Source of the DNA: an uncultured Draconibacterium sp.
GTDB taxonomy: Bacteria > Bacteroidota > Bacteroidia > Bacteroidales > Prolixibacteraceae
Direction of reading: 5' to 3'
DNA length: 64,000 bases
Assembly (NCBI GenBank): GCA_947492175.1
Contig: CANLMQ010000018.1
Span: 1-64,000 of the forward strand
Shown here: one piece after another, positions 9,606 through 17,623 of the stretch
How the letters are laid out: each line of letters begins with the position of its first letter
Position numbering within the stretch: position 1 is the stretch's first letter
The notes under the pieces: generated by a model
Seen by the model: only the letters and a program-made list of their open reading frames with translations
What the model was told of the DNA's origin: nothing
Database searches by the model: none
Translations under genes and position numbers: made by a program

Positions 9606-10301
9606 TTATTCTGCAAACGACTTAGATTCTACCTGAATACCAGGGCTCATGGTGCTTGATAAGTAGATACTTTTAATGTAGGTTCCTTTTGCAGCTACAG
9701 GCTTAAGTTTATTGATCATATTCATAAACTCAACGGCATTTTCTTTAATCTTTTCGGCGCTAAACGAAGCTTTACCGATAGATGTATGAACAATACCAAA
9801 TTTATCAACTTTAAAGTCGATTTTACCTTGCTTAACTTCGGCAACTGCTTTACCTACTTCCATGGTTACGGTTCCACTTTTAGGGTTAGGCATTAAGCCA
9901 CGAGGACCTAAAATACGACCTAACTGTCCAACTTTTCCCATAACCGGAGGCATAGTGATAATTACATCAACATCGGTCCAGCCACCTTTTATTTTCTCAA
10001 CGTATTCGTCAAGACCTACATAGTCTGCTCCGGCATCTTTGGCTTCCTGCTCTTTGTCAGGAGTAACCATTGCCAAAACACGTATCTCTTTACCAGTTCC
10101 ATGGGGTAACGAAACTACGCCTCTAACCATCTGGTTAGCTTTTCTTGGGTCAACTCCAAGTCTAACATCAATATCAATTGAAGCATCGAATTTAGTGGTA
10201 GTTATTTCTTTCACTAATTGTGATGCTTCTTCAATTGAGTAAACTTTTCCTTTTTCGAGTTTCTCCAAAGAAGCTTTCATATTTTTCGTAATTCTGCCCA
10301 T
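9606..10301 (-). CDS. rplA: 50S ribosomal protein L1
   Basis: L1 (231 residues) forms the mobile L1 stalk at the E site. Recognisable motifs are DVRLGVDPRKANQMVRG in the first domain, the GRILGPRGLMPNPKSGTV signature in the middle, and KPVAAKGTYIKSIYLSSTM near the C-terminus. It lies 14 nt after rplK in the same operon. Family members are often translational autoregulators binding a leader that mimics 23S rRNA; I did not identify such a leader here. Confidence 0.98.
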   Translation of the reverse strand: MGRITKNMKASLEKLEKGKVYSIEEASQLVKEITTTKFDASIDIDVRLGVDPRKANQMVRGVVSLPHGTGKEIRVLAMVTPDKEQEAKDAGADYVGLDEYVEKIKGGWTDVDVIITMPPVMGKVGQLGRILGPRGLMPNPKSGTVTMEVGKAVAEVKQGKIDFKVDKFGIVHTSIGKASFSAEKIKENAVEFMNMINKLKPVAAKGTYIKSIYLSSTMSPGIQVESKSFAE

Positions 10302-10315
10302 CGTAAAAGATATTT

Positions 10316-10759
10316 TTAGTTATTGAATGGTGAAGCACCTTTTACAGTGATTCCCATACTTCTGGCAGTTCCAGCTACCATTTTCATTGCTGATTCCACT
10401 GTAAAGCAGTTCAGGTCGGACATTTTGCCTTCGGCAATTTCCTTTACCTGATCCCATGTTACCGATCCCACTTTATTAATGTGAGATTCTGGTGAACCTT
10501 TTTTCAGTTTCGCAGCGTCTAACAATTGAACAGCCACAGGAGGTTGTTTAATTATGAAGTCGAATGACTTGTCTGCATAAACAGTAATAATTACCGGAAG
10601 AACTTTTCCGGCCTGGTCTTGTGTACGACCATTAAACTGCTTACAGAACTGCATAATGTTTACCCCTTTGGCACCCAATGCTGGTCCCACCGGTGGTGAA
10701 GGATTAGCAGCACCACCTTTAATCTGTAATTTAATTAATCCAGCAACTTCTTTCGCCAT
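10316..10759 (-). CDS. rplK: 50S ribosomal protein L11
   Basis: L11 (147 residues) binds the GTPase-associated region of 23S rRNA. The N-terminal domain has the proline-rich NPSPPVGPALGAKGVNIM motif, and the C-terminal rRNA-binding domain ends with ARSMGITVKG. It follows nusG by 20 nt. Length and sequence are standard. Confidence 0.98.
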   Translation of the reverse strand: MAKEVAGLIKLQIKGGAANPSPPVGPALGAKGVNIMQFCKQFNGRTQDQAGKVLPVIITVYADKSFDFIIKQPPVAVQLLDAAKLKKGSPESHINKVGSVTWDQVKEIAEGKMSDLNCFTVESAMKMVAGTARSMGITVKGASPFNN

Positions 10760-10779
10760 AACAATAAATTAAAGCGTTA

Positions 10780-11328
10780 CTATTCCTTTTCAACTTGCAT
10801 AAAGCTAAGTTCCAAAGGAGTTTTACGTCCAAAAATCTTCACCATTACCTGCAACTTTTTCTTTTCCTCATTGATTTCTTCAATGGTTCCGTTAAAGCCG
10901 TTGAATGGTCCATCGATTACTTTTACAGTTTCTCCTACCACATATGGGATATTCAATTCTTCGTCGGTTTCCGCTAATTCGTCAACCCGACCCAGAATTC
11001 TGTTTACCTCGCTTTGCCGCATCGGTACCGGATCTCCACCCTTGGTGTCGCCTAAAAATCCAATTACGTTCGGAAAGTTCCTTAGTGTGTGTGCAACTTC
11101 ACCCACTAAAGCAGCTTCGATTAAAACATATCCCGGAAAAAAGTTTCTTTCCTTGCTGATTTTTTTACCATTTCGGATTTGATACACTTTTTCCGTTGGA
11201 ATAAGAACCTGATCTACATACCCTTTCAGGTCACCAATCGCGATTTCGTTATCGATATATTCTTTAACCTTCTTCTCCTTGCCACCAATAGCACGCAGAA
11301 CATACCATTTTTTAACATTTTCGCTCAT
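10780..11328 (-). CDS. nusG: transcription termination/antitermination factor NusG
   Basis: NusG (182 residues from this start) binds RNA polymerase through its N-terminal domain and couples transcription with translation or termination. The N-terminal NGN fold begins KKWYVLRAIGGKE and contains ERNFFPGYVLIE. The C-terminal KOW domain has GETVKVIDGPFNGFNGTIEE. The open frame reaches 11370 but overlaps the 3-prime end of secE; MSENVKKWYVL, 19 nt after the secE stop, is the better start because the NGN domain begins there. Confidence 0.97.
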   Translation of the reverse strand: MSENVKKWYVLRAIGGKEKKVKEYIDNEIAIGDLKGYVDQVLIPTEKVYQIRNGKKISKERNFFPGYVLIEAALVGEVAHTLRNFPNVIGFLGDTKGGDPVPMRQSEVNRILGRVDELAETDEELNIPYVVGETVKVIDGPFNGFNGTIEEINEEKKKLQVMVKIFGRKTPLELSFMQVEKE

Positions 11329-11347
11329 CTTGACAATAGGGTTTTGA

Positions 11348-11539
11348 TTAATAAAATAATCTGTAAACAAAATCCATTATGTTTCTGAAAGACAGATCCA
11401 TAACGAATATCAATAATGATATAATAAAGGAAGCAATCATTACAACCAATGCACTACTTTGTAGTTCTTTCCAAGTAGGCCACGTTACTTTATGAACTAG
11501 TTCATCGTACGCCTCTTGTAGATAAATCTTTAACTTCAT
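11348..11539 (-). CDS. secE: preprotein translocase subunit SecE
   Basis: This 63-residue protein is the small SecE that clamps SecY in the translocase. It has an N-terminal amphipathic segment, EAYDELVHKVTWPTWKELQ, which contains the family signature V-TWP, followed by one membrane helix around residues 29-50 (ALVVMIASFIISLLIFVMDL). Its position between tuf and nusG is standard. Confidence 0.95.
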   Translation of the reverse strand: MKLKIYLQEAYDELVHKVTWPTWKELQSSALVVMIASFIISLLIFVMDLSFRNIMDFVYRLFY

Positions 11540-11562
11540 GTTTAAATTATCCTTGTTTTGAA

Positions 11563-11619
11563 CGGAAGGTAAGATTCGAACTTACTGTTACTAACCACTC
11601 CCTCTTTGAGTTTCATCCG
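11563..11619 (-). other. tRNA-like sequence without an anticodon arm
   Basis: Between tuf and secE, where many Bacteroidota carry tRNA-Trp, the minus strand shows a D-arm-like ACTC-AAAGAGG-GAGT and a canonical T-arm GTAAG-TTCGAAT-CTTAC, flanked by CGGA and TCCG that can pair as part of an acceptor stem. Only 11 nt separate the two arms, leaving no room for an anticodon stem-loop. Total length is about 57 nt. It is probably a decayed tRNA gene or a processing signal, not a functional tRNA. See findings. Confidence 0.45.
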
Positions 11620-11625
11620 AAAATA

Positions 11626-11647
11626 GTCCCGAGCCTTAGCCCGGGAC
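11626..11647 (-). terminator. hairpin after tuf
   Basis: On the minus strand GTCCCGGGC-TAAG-GCTCGGGAC forms a 9-bp stem (one G-U pair) starting 27 nt after the tuf stop, followed by TATTTTCGG. The G-U pair only forms in the minus-strand RNA. The weak T-run suggests partial termination, lowering secE and downstream expression relative to tuf, or a processing hairpin. Confidence 0.6.
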
Positions 11648-11674
11648 TTATTTGCTTTTATTTTTCTTATCGTA

Positions 11675-12862
11675 TTAGTCGATAATTTCAGTTACCTGAC
11701 CAGCACCAACTGTACGGCCACCTTCGCGGATTGCAAAACGAAGACCTACGTTGATTGCCACTGGGTAAATCAATTCTACCTCGATAGAAACGTTATCGCC
11801 TGGCATTACCATTTCGCGACCAGCTTCTAAGTGAATTTCACCTGTTACGTCAAGCGTACGCAAGTAGAATTGAGGACGGTATTTGTTGTGGAATGGAGTG
11901 TGACGTCCACCTTCTTCTTTTTTCAATACGTAAACCTCAGCTTTGAATTTAGTGTGAGGAGTGATTGATCCTGGAGCTGCCAAAATCTGACCACGTTTGA
12001 TTTCTTTTTTGTCAACACCACGAAGCAATAAACCTACGTTATCACCGGCTTGACCGTCATCCAAAATCTTACGAAACATCTCAACACCAGTACAAACTGT
12101 TTTACGTCCTTCTGCTCCTAAACCGATCAACTGAAGCTCATCACCAGTATGAACAACACCAGTTTCGATACGACCTGTTGCTACAGTACCACGACCAGTA
12201 ATAGAGAATACATCTTCAACTGGCATCAGGAATGGCTTATCAACATCACGTGGAGGAAGCGGAATCCAAGTATCACAAGCATCCATAAGCTCCATAATTT
12301 TATCTTCCCACTCTGGCTCTCCGTTCAAACCACCAAGTGCCGATCCCATGATAACAGGAGTATTATCACCATCAAATTCGTAGAAATCAAGCAATTCACG
12401 AATTTCCATTTCAACCAACTCAAGCAACTCTTCATCGTCAACCATATCCACTTTATTCATGAATACAACCAAACGAGGAACGTTTACCTGACGTGCCAAA
12501 AGGATGTGCTCACGAGTCTGAGGCATAGGACCATCGGTTGCCGCAACAACGATAATCGCACCGTCCATCTGAGCAGCACCAGTAACCATGTTCTTTACGT
12601 AATCCGCGTGACCAGGACAGTCAACGTGAGCATAGTGACGTGTAGCAGTTTGGTACTCAACGTGAGCAGTGTTAATAGTAATACCCCTTTCCTTTTCCTC
12701 AGGAGCATTATCAATTTGATCAAATGCTTTAATTTCTGACAAACCTTTTTTAGCTAATACCATAGTAATAGCTGCGGTCAAGGTAGTTTTACCATGGTCA
12801 ACGTGGCCGATAGTACCAATATTGACATGCTCCTTGTCCCTGTTAAAATGTTCTTTAGCCAT
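11675..12862 (-). CDS. tuf: elongation factor Tu
   Basis: EF-Tu (395 residues) is the GTPase that delivers aminoacyl-tRNA to the ribosome. The GTP-binding motifs are GHVDHGKTT near residue 19, DCPGHADYV near 81 and NKVD near 136. Domains 2 and 3 follow with GRGTVATGRIE and the C-terminal RFAIREGGRTVGAGQVTEI. It lies directly downstream of tRNA-Thr and tRNA-Gly, so the mRNA is probably released by tRNA processing. Length is normal. Confidence 0.99.
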   Translation of the reverse strand: MAKEHFNRDKEHVNIGTIGHVDHGKTTLTAAITMVLAKKGLSEIKAFDQIDNAPEEKERGITINTAHVEYQTATRHYAHVDCPGHADYVKNMVTGAAQMDGAIIVVAATDGPMPQTREHILLARQVNVPRLVVFMNKVDMVDDEELLELVEMEIRELLDFYEFDGDNTPVIMGSALGGLNGEPEWEDKIMELMDACDTWIPLPPRDVDKPFLMPVEDVFSITGRGTVATGRIETGVVHTGDELQLIGLGAEGRKTVCTGVEMFRKILDDGQAGDNVGLLLRGVDKKEIKRGQILAAPGSITPHTKFKAEVYVLKKEEGGRHTPFHNKYRPQFYLRTLDVTGEIHLEAGREMVMPGDNVSIEVELIYPVAINVGLRFAIREGGRTVGAGQVTEIID

Positions 12863-12900
12863 AACTTAAATTTTTAATTTATTATCTTTTAAATCATCCG

Positions 12901-12972
<72 letters not shown>

Positions 12973-13038
12973 TTATAAACACACAAAGAGACAGGAATCA
13001 AGAGTGACCTCCACTCAAAATTCCAATCTCTATTTATG

Positions 13039-13111
13039 AGCGGGAAACGAGACTCAAACTCGCGACCCTTAGCTTGGAAGGCTAATGCTCTATCAACTGA
13101 GCTATTCCCGC
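13039..13111 (-). tRNA. tRNA-Gly(TCC)
   Basis: The minus strand folds into a complete cloverleaf. The acceptor is GCGGGAA/TTCCCGC, the D-arm contains AGCTCAGTTGATAGAGC, the anticodon stem TTAGC/GCTAA holds loop CTTCCAA (anticodon TCC), and the T-arm is GCGAG-TTTGAGT-CTCGT. CCA is not encoded. It is the first gene of the tRNA-Gly, tRNA-Thr, tuf unit. Confidence 0.96.
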
Positions 13112-13140
13112 TTATTCTTACCTAGCAAAAAATTGCTGTG

Positions 13141-13148
13141 CAAAAGTA
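13141..13148 (-). promoter_or_regulatory. candidate -7 element for the tRNA-tuf operon
   Basis: The minus strand reads TACTTTTG, a match to TAnnTTTG, 29 nt upstream of tRNA-Gly. A second match, TACATTTG, is on the minus strand at 13317-13310. No clear TTTG -33 box is seen at the usual distance. The rest of 13112-13363 is AT-rich, with no gene seen. Confidence 0.5.
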
Positions 13149-13363
13149 CAATTTATTTTTAAACGACCGAACATTTTATTTATTTTTTTCAAAAAAAGTT
13201 CACTTCTTCATTTTTCCTCAAAAATACATCTATCAGCTAAACCGAAGTTTCTCTTTGTTTAAAAACACTTTATTTCAACCGTTTTAAGAACGTCCCCAAA
13301 TTGGGTTTGCAAATGTAGAAATATTATTTAAAAAAACGAATACCCCACAATAAAAATTTAAAA

Positions 13364-13666
13364 TTATTTCGACTTTAATTTCTCCTTGTATTTATTCATT
13401 TGTTTTTTGATCGCATCGATAGTTAAATCAATAGCCTCTTCAAAGGTGTCAGCTTGCTTTTTAGCAAATAAATAATCTGTAGCAGGGATAGAAAGTTTTA
13501 ACTCAGCAAGCTTATTGTTTGCTGTCTCGGGCTTAGCAACTTTTAGTGTTACCTCAGCTTTAATAATACCATCAAAAAAAGTATCCAGTTTGTTTACTTT
13601 TTTATTTACAAAATCTACCAACTTCTCGTCGGCACTGAAATGTACTGAATTAATTTTCACTTCCAT
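13364..13666 (-). CDS. hpf: ribosome hibernation promoting factor (short form)
   Basis: The protein is 100 residues, the length of short HPF/RaiA proteins that bind the 30S decoding region and silence ribosomes in slow growth. It begins MEVKINSVHFSADEKLVDFVNKKV, as expected for the alpha/beta fold of this family, and ends in a lysine-rich tail KKQMNKYKEKLKSK. It starts 2 nt after the xerC stop and shares a unit with rpsU and xerC, so a translation-linked role fits. The long form's C-terminal dimerisation domain is absent. Confidence 0.9.
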   Translation of the reverse strand: MEVKINSVHFSADEKLVDFVNKKVNKLDTFFDGIIKAEVTLKVAKPETANNKLAELKLSIPATDYLFAKKQADTFEEAIDLTIDAIKKQMNKYKEKLKSK

Positions 13667-13668
13667 AA

Positions 13669-14565
13669 TTAATCGTTTTTTCCCCCACGCGGGTGGGCTT
13701 GTTTATAACTCTCGCGCAGCTTTTCGAAGGTCGTATGTGTATAAACCTGGGTTGCTGCCAAATTTGAATGTCCCAATAATTCTTTAACGGCGTTTAAATC
13801 GGCGCCTTTATTTAACAAATGCGTAGCGTAAGAATGGCGCAAAACATGCGGACTCTTTTTTTCGAGCGATGTAACTTTTGCCAAATTACTTTTCACTACT
13901 CTATATACTAATTTTTCGTAAACCTGTTTCCCTTTTTCTGTTACCAAAAGAAAATCAGTCTTAAACCCAATTGCTTTGTTTCTCTCCTCAACATATTCGC
14001 GAAACAAATTATTGATTTCTCTAGGATAAGGAATAATCCTCTCCTTTTGTCGTTTACCCAACACACGAATCAAATACCCCTTTGTATCAAAATCGTGTTC
14101 TTTTAATGCACGTAATTCTGCCAGACGAATACCAGTTCCATACAACAATGCAATTATGAACCGATCCCGTTTACCCACAAAATCATCCCCAAACAAACCA
14201 TCGTCGAGCAGGTGCGCCAGATTGTTTTCTTCCACAAAGTTTGGCAACTTCTTCCGCACCTTGGGCAACGGAATATCTACTGCAGGATTCGTTTCAACTA
14301 CTTGCTCTTTCATTAAGTAATTATAAAACGACCTTACCGTAGTAACTTTTCGTCCTACCGAACGGGGTGAAATCTCGTTCTCCATTAAAAACACCACCCA
14401 ACTTCGAACCAACCTGGCATCTATGTCCTGAACAATAAAATCCCCGACCGTTTTTGTGCAAAAATCCACAAACTGATCGAGGTCAATTTTATATGCTGTT
14501 ACCGTATGAGCAGAATACCTCTTCTCATACTTCAAAAAACTAATAAACGATTCCTGATAACTCAT
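13669..14565 (-). CDS. xerC: tyrosine recombinase XerC/XerD
   Basis: This is a 298-residue tyrosine recombinase, the usual size of Xer proteins that resolve chromosome dimers at dif. The N-terminal SAM-like core-binding domain starts YQESFISFLKYEKRYSAHT. The catalytic domain shows the Arg in GTGIRLAELRAL, a Lys in KRQKERIIPY, the HVLRHSYATHLL box (His and Arg) and LGHSNLAATQVYTH (His and nucleophilic Tyr). The frame is open to 14580, but MSYQESF is preferred over MWGWPM. Its place between rpsU and hpf, with no mobile-element ends around it, argues for the housekeeping enzyme. XerC versus XerD cannot be decided here. Confidence 0.88.
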   Translation of the reverse strand: MSYQESFISFLKYEKRYSAHTVTAYKIDLDQFVDFCTKTVGDFIVQDIDARLVRSWVVFLMENEISPRSVGRKVTTVRSFYNYLMKEQVVETNPAVDIPLPKVRKKLPNFVEENNLAHLLDDGLFGDDFVGKRDRFIIALLYGTGIRLAELRALKEHDFDTKGYLIRVLGKRQKERIIPYPREINNLFREYVEERNKAIGFKTDFLLVTEKGKQVYEKLVYRVVKSNLAKVTSLEKKSPHVLRHSYATHLLNKGADLNAVKELLGHSNLAATQVYTHTTFEKLRESYKQAHPRGGKND

Positions 14566-14603
14566 CGGCCATCCCCACAATTAAACAGGAACCACTTTTA
14601 TAA

Positions 14604-14795
14604 CTAGTCTTCCTGTTGTTGTAAACCCTGAACGTAAATTGCCTTTTTCAACTCTTCCCTTCTTTTGATCGAAGGTTTTGTATACTTCTGACGTTCGCGT
14701 AACTCCTTGATTACACCTGTCTTTTCAAATTTTCTCTTGAACCTTTTTAAAGCTCTTTCAATATTTTCGCCTTCTTTTACCGGAATAATAATCAT
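14604..14795 (-). CDS. rpsU: 30S ribosomal protein S21
   Basis: S21 (63 residues) is a small basic 30S protein involved in initiation. It starts IIIPVKEGENIERALKRFKRKFEKTGVIKELRERQ, the family pattern, with the basic KPSIKRREELKKA region after it. The C-terminus is slightly variable (VQGLQQQED). A promoter lies 36 nt upstream. xerC and hpf follow on the same strand. Confidence 0.97.
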   Translation of the reverse strand: MIIIPVKEGENIERALKRFKRKFEKTGVIKELRERQKYTKPSIKRREELKKAIYVQGLQQQED

Positions 14796-14830
14796 ACTTA
14801 TCGGTTTTTACATTTTTTAAAATCGAGGCG

Positions 14831-14861
14831 CAAATTTAGAAATTATTCATAGTATATCAAA
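14831..14861 (-). promoter_or_regulatory. promoter of rpsU-xerC-hpf
   Basis: On the minus strand TTTG (14861-14858) is followed after 19 nt by TAAATTTG (14838-14831), fitting the Bacteroidota -33/-7 pattern TTTG-N17-23-TAnnTTTG. The implied start is near 14824, about 30 nt before the rpsU start codon. Confidence 0.7.
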
Positions 14862-14913
14862 TTTAAAGCAAAAAAATAATATATCCTATGCATAATTTTT
14901 AGTTTTACACTTT

Positions 14914-16014
14914 TTAACGACATGTGACATAGGGGCTGATTTTCATAATTATTTCAGCATCAAAACCTTCTACATGCCTTAAATCCGAAACATTTTTGAA
15001 TGCGCCTTTCTGTTCGCGTATGCTTAATAATGCTTCAACTTGCTTTCTTGAGAAATAGGGATGTTTTAACAGTTCGGCATATTCAGAAAAGTTAATTCTA
15101 AGCTTTTTTACTCTGGTTGTATCTACAAATAGCTGATCCCGAATTTGAATATAAGTTTCTTCAGGCAGATTATAGACCTCCTTTAACTGCTCTTTTGTAT
15201 AAAAACCACCTAACAACTTTCTGTATTTAATGATTCTGTTTGCATATGCGGGACCAATGCCTTTTAATTTTACCAGATCAGTCGAATCGGCTTCATTCAA
15301 TTCCAGCATCACAATTTCTTTTGCCGGAGCAGGAAGATCGGCTTCAATCTTTTTAATTCTTATGTGCTTTTCTATTTCGAAATAGAAAGATGAATCAATT
15401 CCATAAATTTTTAAAATATCTGAAGGAATAATAAATACACCTCCTTTTTTTCTGTAATTAACCAGGTTATTTGCCTGGTAATTGTTAAATCCAAATTTTG
15501 TCAGTTCTGTAGTATTTGTTTCATTCGGATCAAAAAAACCTTCTGGTTTTATTTTACTTACAGGTTTCGGCAAAGGCACTTCCGGTTTAATTACTTTAAT
15601 TTTTATATGATTTTCAATTACAGAAAATACCGAATCATTCATTCCATAAATCTTCCGCACATCAGCTGTTGATTGAAATGTTCCTCCTGCATTTCGATAA
15701 CTCAACAAATTTCGTTTAACAAAATGTGGAATTGCCAGAGAATCCAGACGTTTTGAGGAAATTAAGTTCGGATCAAAATCGAAAAGAATCTTTTTCTCCT
15801 GCTCTTTCTTTGCCTCCATCGTTTTTTCCCAACTTTCAAAAGTTGATTGAATTTCAGAAAAATCGGAATTTGGCTTAGGCTGAAGATGAACTACAATGGT
15901 ATTGGCAATCACCACCACTAAAATTAATGCTCCAATAATAATTATGGCATTTCGGTCGGATCGGGAATATGAAAGAAAACCTTTTAGGATTTTTTGCCAC
16001 GCATTATTGCTCAT
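14914..16014 (-). CDS. helix-hairpin-helix (ComEA-like) membrane protein
   Basis: This 366-residue protein has one N-terminal membrane helix (residues about 23-44, AIIIIGALILVVVIANTIVV) and then several helix-hairpin-helix units of the ComEA/Tex type. The clearest unit is LNEADSTDLVKLKGIGPAYANRIIKYRKLLGGF, quoted in parts: LVKLKGIGPAYANRI is the hairpin signature. Degenerate units around residues 95-140, 168-215 and 308-350 read as partner repeats. HhH units usually bind DNA backbone; anchored outside the membrane, a DNA-uptake or envelope role is possible but unproven. It is flanked by rpsU and a transporter, without other competence genes. Confidence 0.75.
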   Translation of the reverse strand: MSNNAWQKILKGFLSYSRSDRNAIIIIGALILVVVIANTIVVHLQPKPNSDFSEIQSTFESWEKTMEAKKEQEKKILFDFDPNLISSKRLDSLAIPHFVKRNLLSYRNAGGTFQSTADVRKIYGMNDSVFSVIENHIKIKVIKPEVPLPKPVSKIKPEGFFDPNETNTTELTKFGFNNYQANNLVNYRKKGGVFIIPSDILKIYGIDSSFYFEIEKHIRIKKIEADLPAPAKEIVMLELNEADSTDLVKLKGIGPAYANRIIKYRKLLGGFYTKEQLKEVYNLPEETYIQIRDQLFVDTTRVKKLRINFSEYAELLKHPYFSRKQVEALLSIREQKGAFKNVSDLRHVEGFDAEIIMKISPYVTCR

Positions 16015-16083
16015 AGCATTTGGGATTACTTTATTTTACTTCAACTAAAATACTATATTTCACCAGCTTATACAACAACAAAT

Positions 16084-16113
16084 AAAAAAGCCGGATAAAT
16101 TTCCGGCTTTTTT
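16084..16113 (-). terminator. terminator after the sodium symporter
   Basis: AAAAAAGCCGGA (16084-16095) and TCCGGCTTTTTT (16102-16113) form a 12-bp stem with a 6-nt loop. The T-run within the 3-prime arm on the minus strand makes it an intrinsic terminator 21 nt after the stop codon at 16134. Confidence 0.85.
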
Positions 16114-16133
16114 ATCTCTATATTTGAATATTG

Positions 16134-17510
16134 TTATCCTGTTAAACCATCTATAAACAATGCTGCAACAGCAATAATACCAATTGCAATTGGCGCAATA
16201 TATCTAATAATAAAAAATACTATTCTTAATAGCACCCATTTTATTTTGCCCTGGTTACTCACTTCATCAAGAAAAGCTGATTTCCCCAAGACCCAGCCTA
16301 CAAAAACAACTATTAGTAAAGCTCCGAATGTTAACATTATATTTGCCGACGCATAATTCAGTAATCCAAAAACCGTATGCCCAAGTATTGAAACATTACT
16401 TAATACGCCAAACGACAGTGTAGCGAGTACACCTAAAATACTTATGGAAACAGAAGCCAGTATAGTTGCCTTACCTCTTGAAAATTTTAATTCTTCTTTT
16501 AAATAAGCAACCACTACTTCCAATACAGAGATAGTTGAAGTAAGTGCAGCCACTCCCAAAAGAAAGAAAAATATTATGGAGAAAAAGGTACCTCCGGGCA
16601 TCGATTTAAACACATTGGGCAGCACCTCAAATACCAACCCCGGGCCTGGAGACATTTCGCTTAATGAGCCTACAGAAAAAGCAAAAATTGCAGGAATTAC
16701 CATTAAGCTCGACAAGATTGCAATTGTTGTATCGGCAAATGCAACCTGTGCCGATGTTTTTAACAGGTTATTATCTTTTCCGATATAAGACCCATATGTT
16801 ATTAAAGTTCCCATTCCAATGCTCAACGAGAAAGCAGCTTGTCCAAGAGCCATTAAAACGGTTTTAAAGGTTACAACACTCCAGTCGGGAACAAACAAAT
16901 ACTTTACGCCTTCGCCGGCACCCGGTAAGGTTACCGAACGCACTACCACAAAACCGATAAGAAGTACCAAAACCGGCATTAATATTTTTGTGAACTTTTC
17001 GATTCCCTTTTTTATCCCCGCATAAACAACAACTCCGGTTAATGCCATAAATACCAGCTGCCAAATAACCGGCCGATACGGATGGGTGCTAAAATCGTCA
17101 AAATTTTTATGCATATCATTTACATGCAATAGTTTTCCGGATACTGATTGAACCAGGTACTCCAGAGTCCAGCCGGCAACCGTGCTGTAAAAAGCTAAAA
17201 TTGCAAACGCAGTCAGTATTCCTAAAAATCCAACTAGATACCACGGTGCATTTGGTGCCAGACTTTTAAATGACCCAAAAGCATTTTTTTGTGCCCTTCT
17301 TCCAATAGTAAATTCAGACAACATAACAGGGATACCAATTAGCAGAATAAACCCGATATTGAGTAATAAAAATGCTCCCCCACCATTTTGAGTAGTCACC
17401 AACGGAAATCTCCAGATATTACCCAGACCTACCGCCGAACCGGCAGCAGCAGCAATTACACCAAATTTTGAACTAAACGAATCGCGATTATTAGATGGAA
17501 GACCAGCCAT
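16134..17510 (-). CDS. sodium-dependent transporter, NSS/SNF family
   Basis: This is a 458-residue polytopic inner-membrane protein of the neurotransmitter:sodium symporter family, which takes up amino acids or related solutes with sodium. The TM1 signature GSAVGLGNIWRFP (about residues 19-31) contains the unwound region that binds sodium and substrate. Eleven or so hydrophobic segments follow. Its length resembles short bacterial members with 11 helices, not the 12-helix LeuT. Substrate cannot be told. It stands alone between a terminator and tamL. Confidence 0.9.
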   Translation of the reverse strand: MAGLPSNNRDSFSSKFGVIAAAAGSAVGLGNIWRFPLVTTQNGGGAFLLLNIGFILLIGIPVMLSEFTIGRRAQKNAFGSFKSLAPNAPWYLVGFLGILTAFAILAFYSTVAGWTLEYLVQSVSGKLLHVNDMHKNFDDFSTHPYRPVIWQLVFMALTGVVVYAGIKKGIEKFTKILMPVLVLLIGFVVVRSVTLPGAGEGVKYLFVPDWSVVTFKTVLMALGQAAFSLSIGMGTLITYGSYIGKDNNLLKTSAQVAFADTTIAILSSLMVIPAIFAFSVGSLSEMSPGPGLVFEVLPNVFKSMPGGTFFSIIFFFLLGVAALTSTISVLEVVVAYLKEELKFSRGKATILASVSISILGVLATLSFGVLSNVSILGHTVFGLLNYASANIMLTFGALLIVVFVGWVLGKSAFLDEVSNQGKIKWVLLRIVFFIIRYIAPIAIGIIAVAALFIDGLTG

Positions 17511-17623
17511 AAAATTGAATTATTATTATAAATAATGCTATTTTGCTTACAAGCTTTAAGAAATTTCGCGGTAAAAATGCAAAAAAATAATTCAGCACAA
17601 AAAAGTTGAAAGAAAAAACAAAT

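Noticed and set aside
12149..12739. 196-codon frame antisense to tuf
   Set aside because: It is the mirror of a highly biased, conserved gene and has no start signal or plausible composition.
13669..14565. XerC as a mobile-element integrase
   Set aside because: It is embedded between rpsU and hpf in a housekeeping operon, has Xer length, and no attachment repeats or cargo are nearby.
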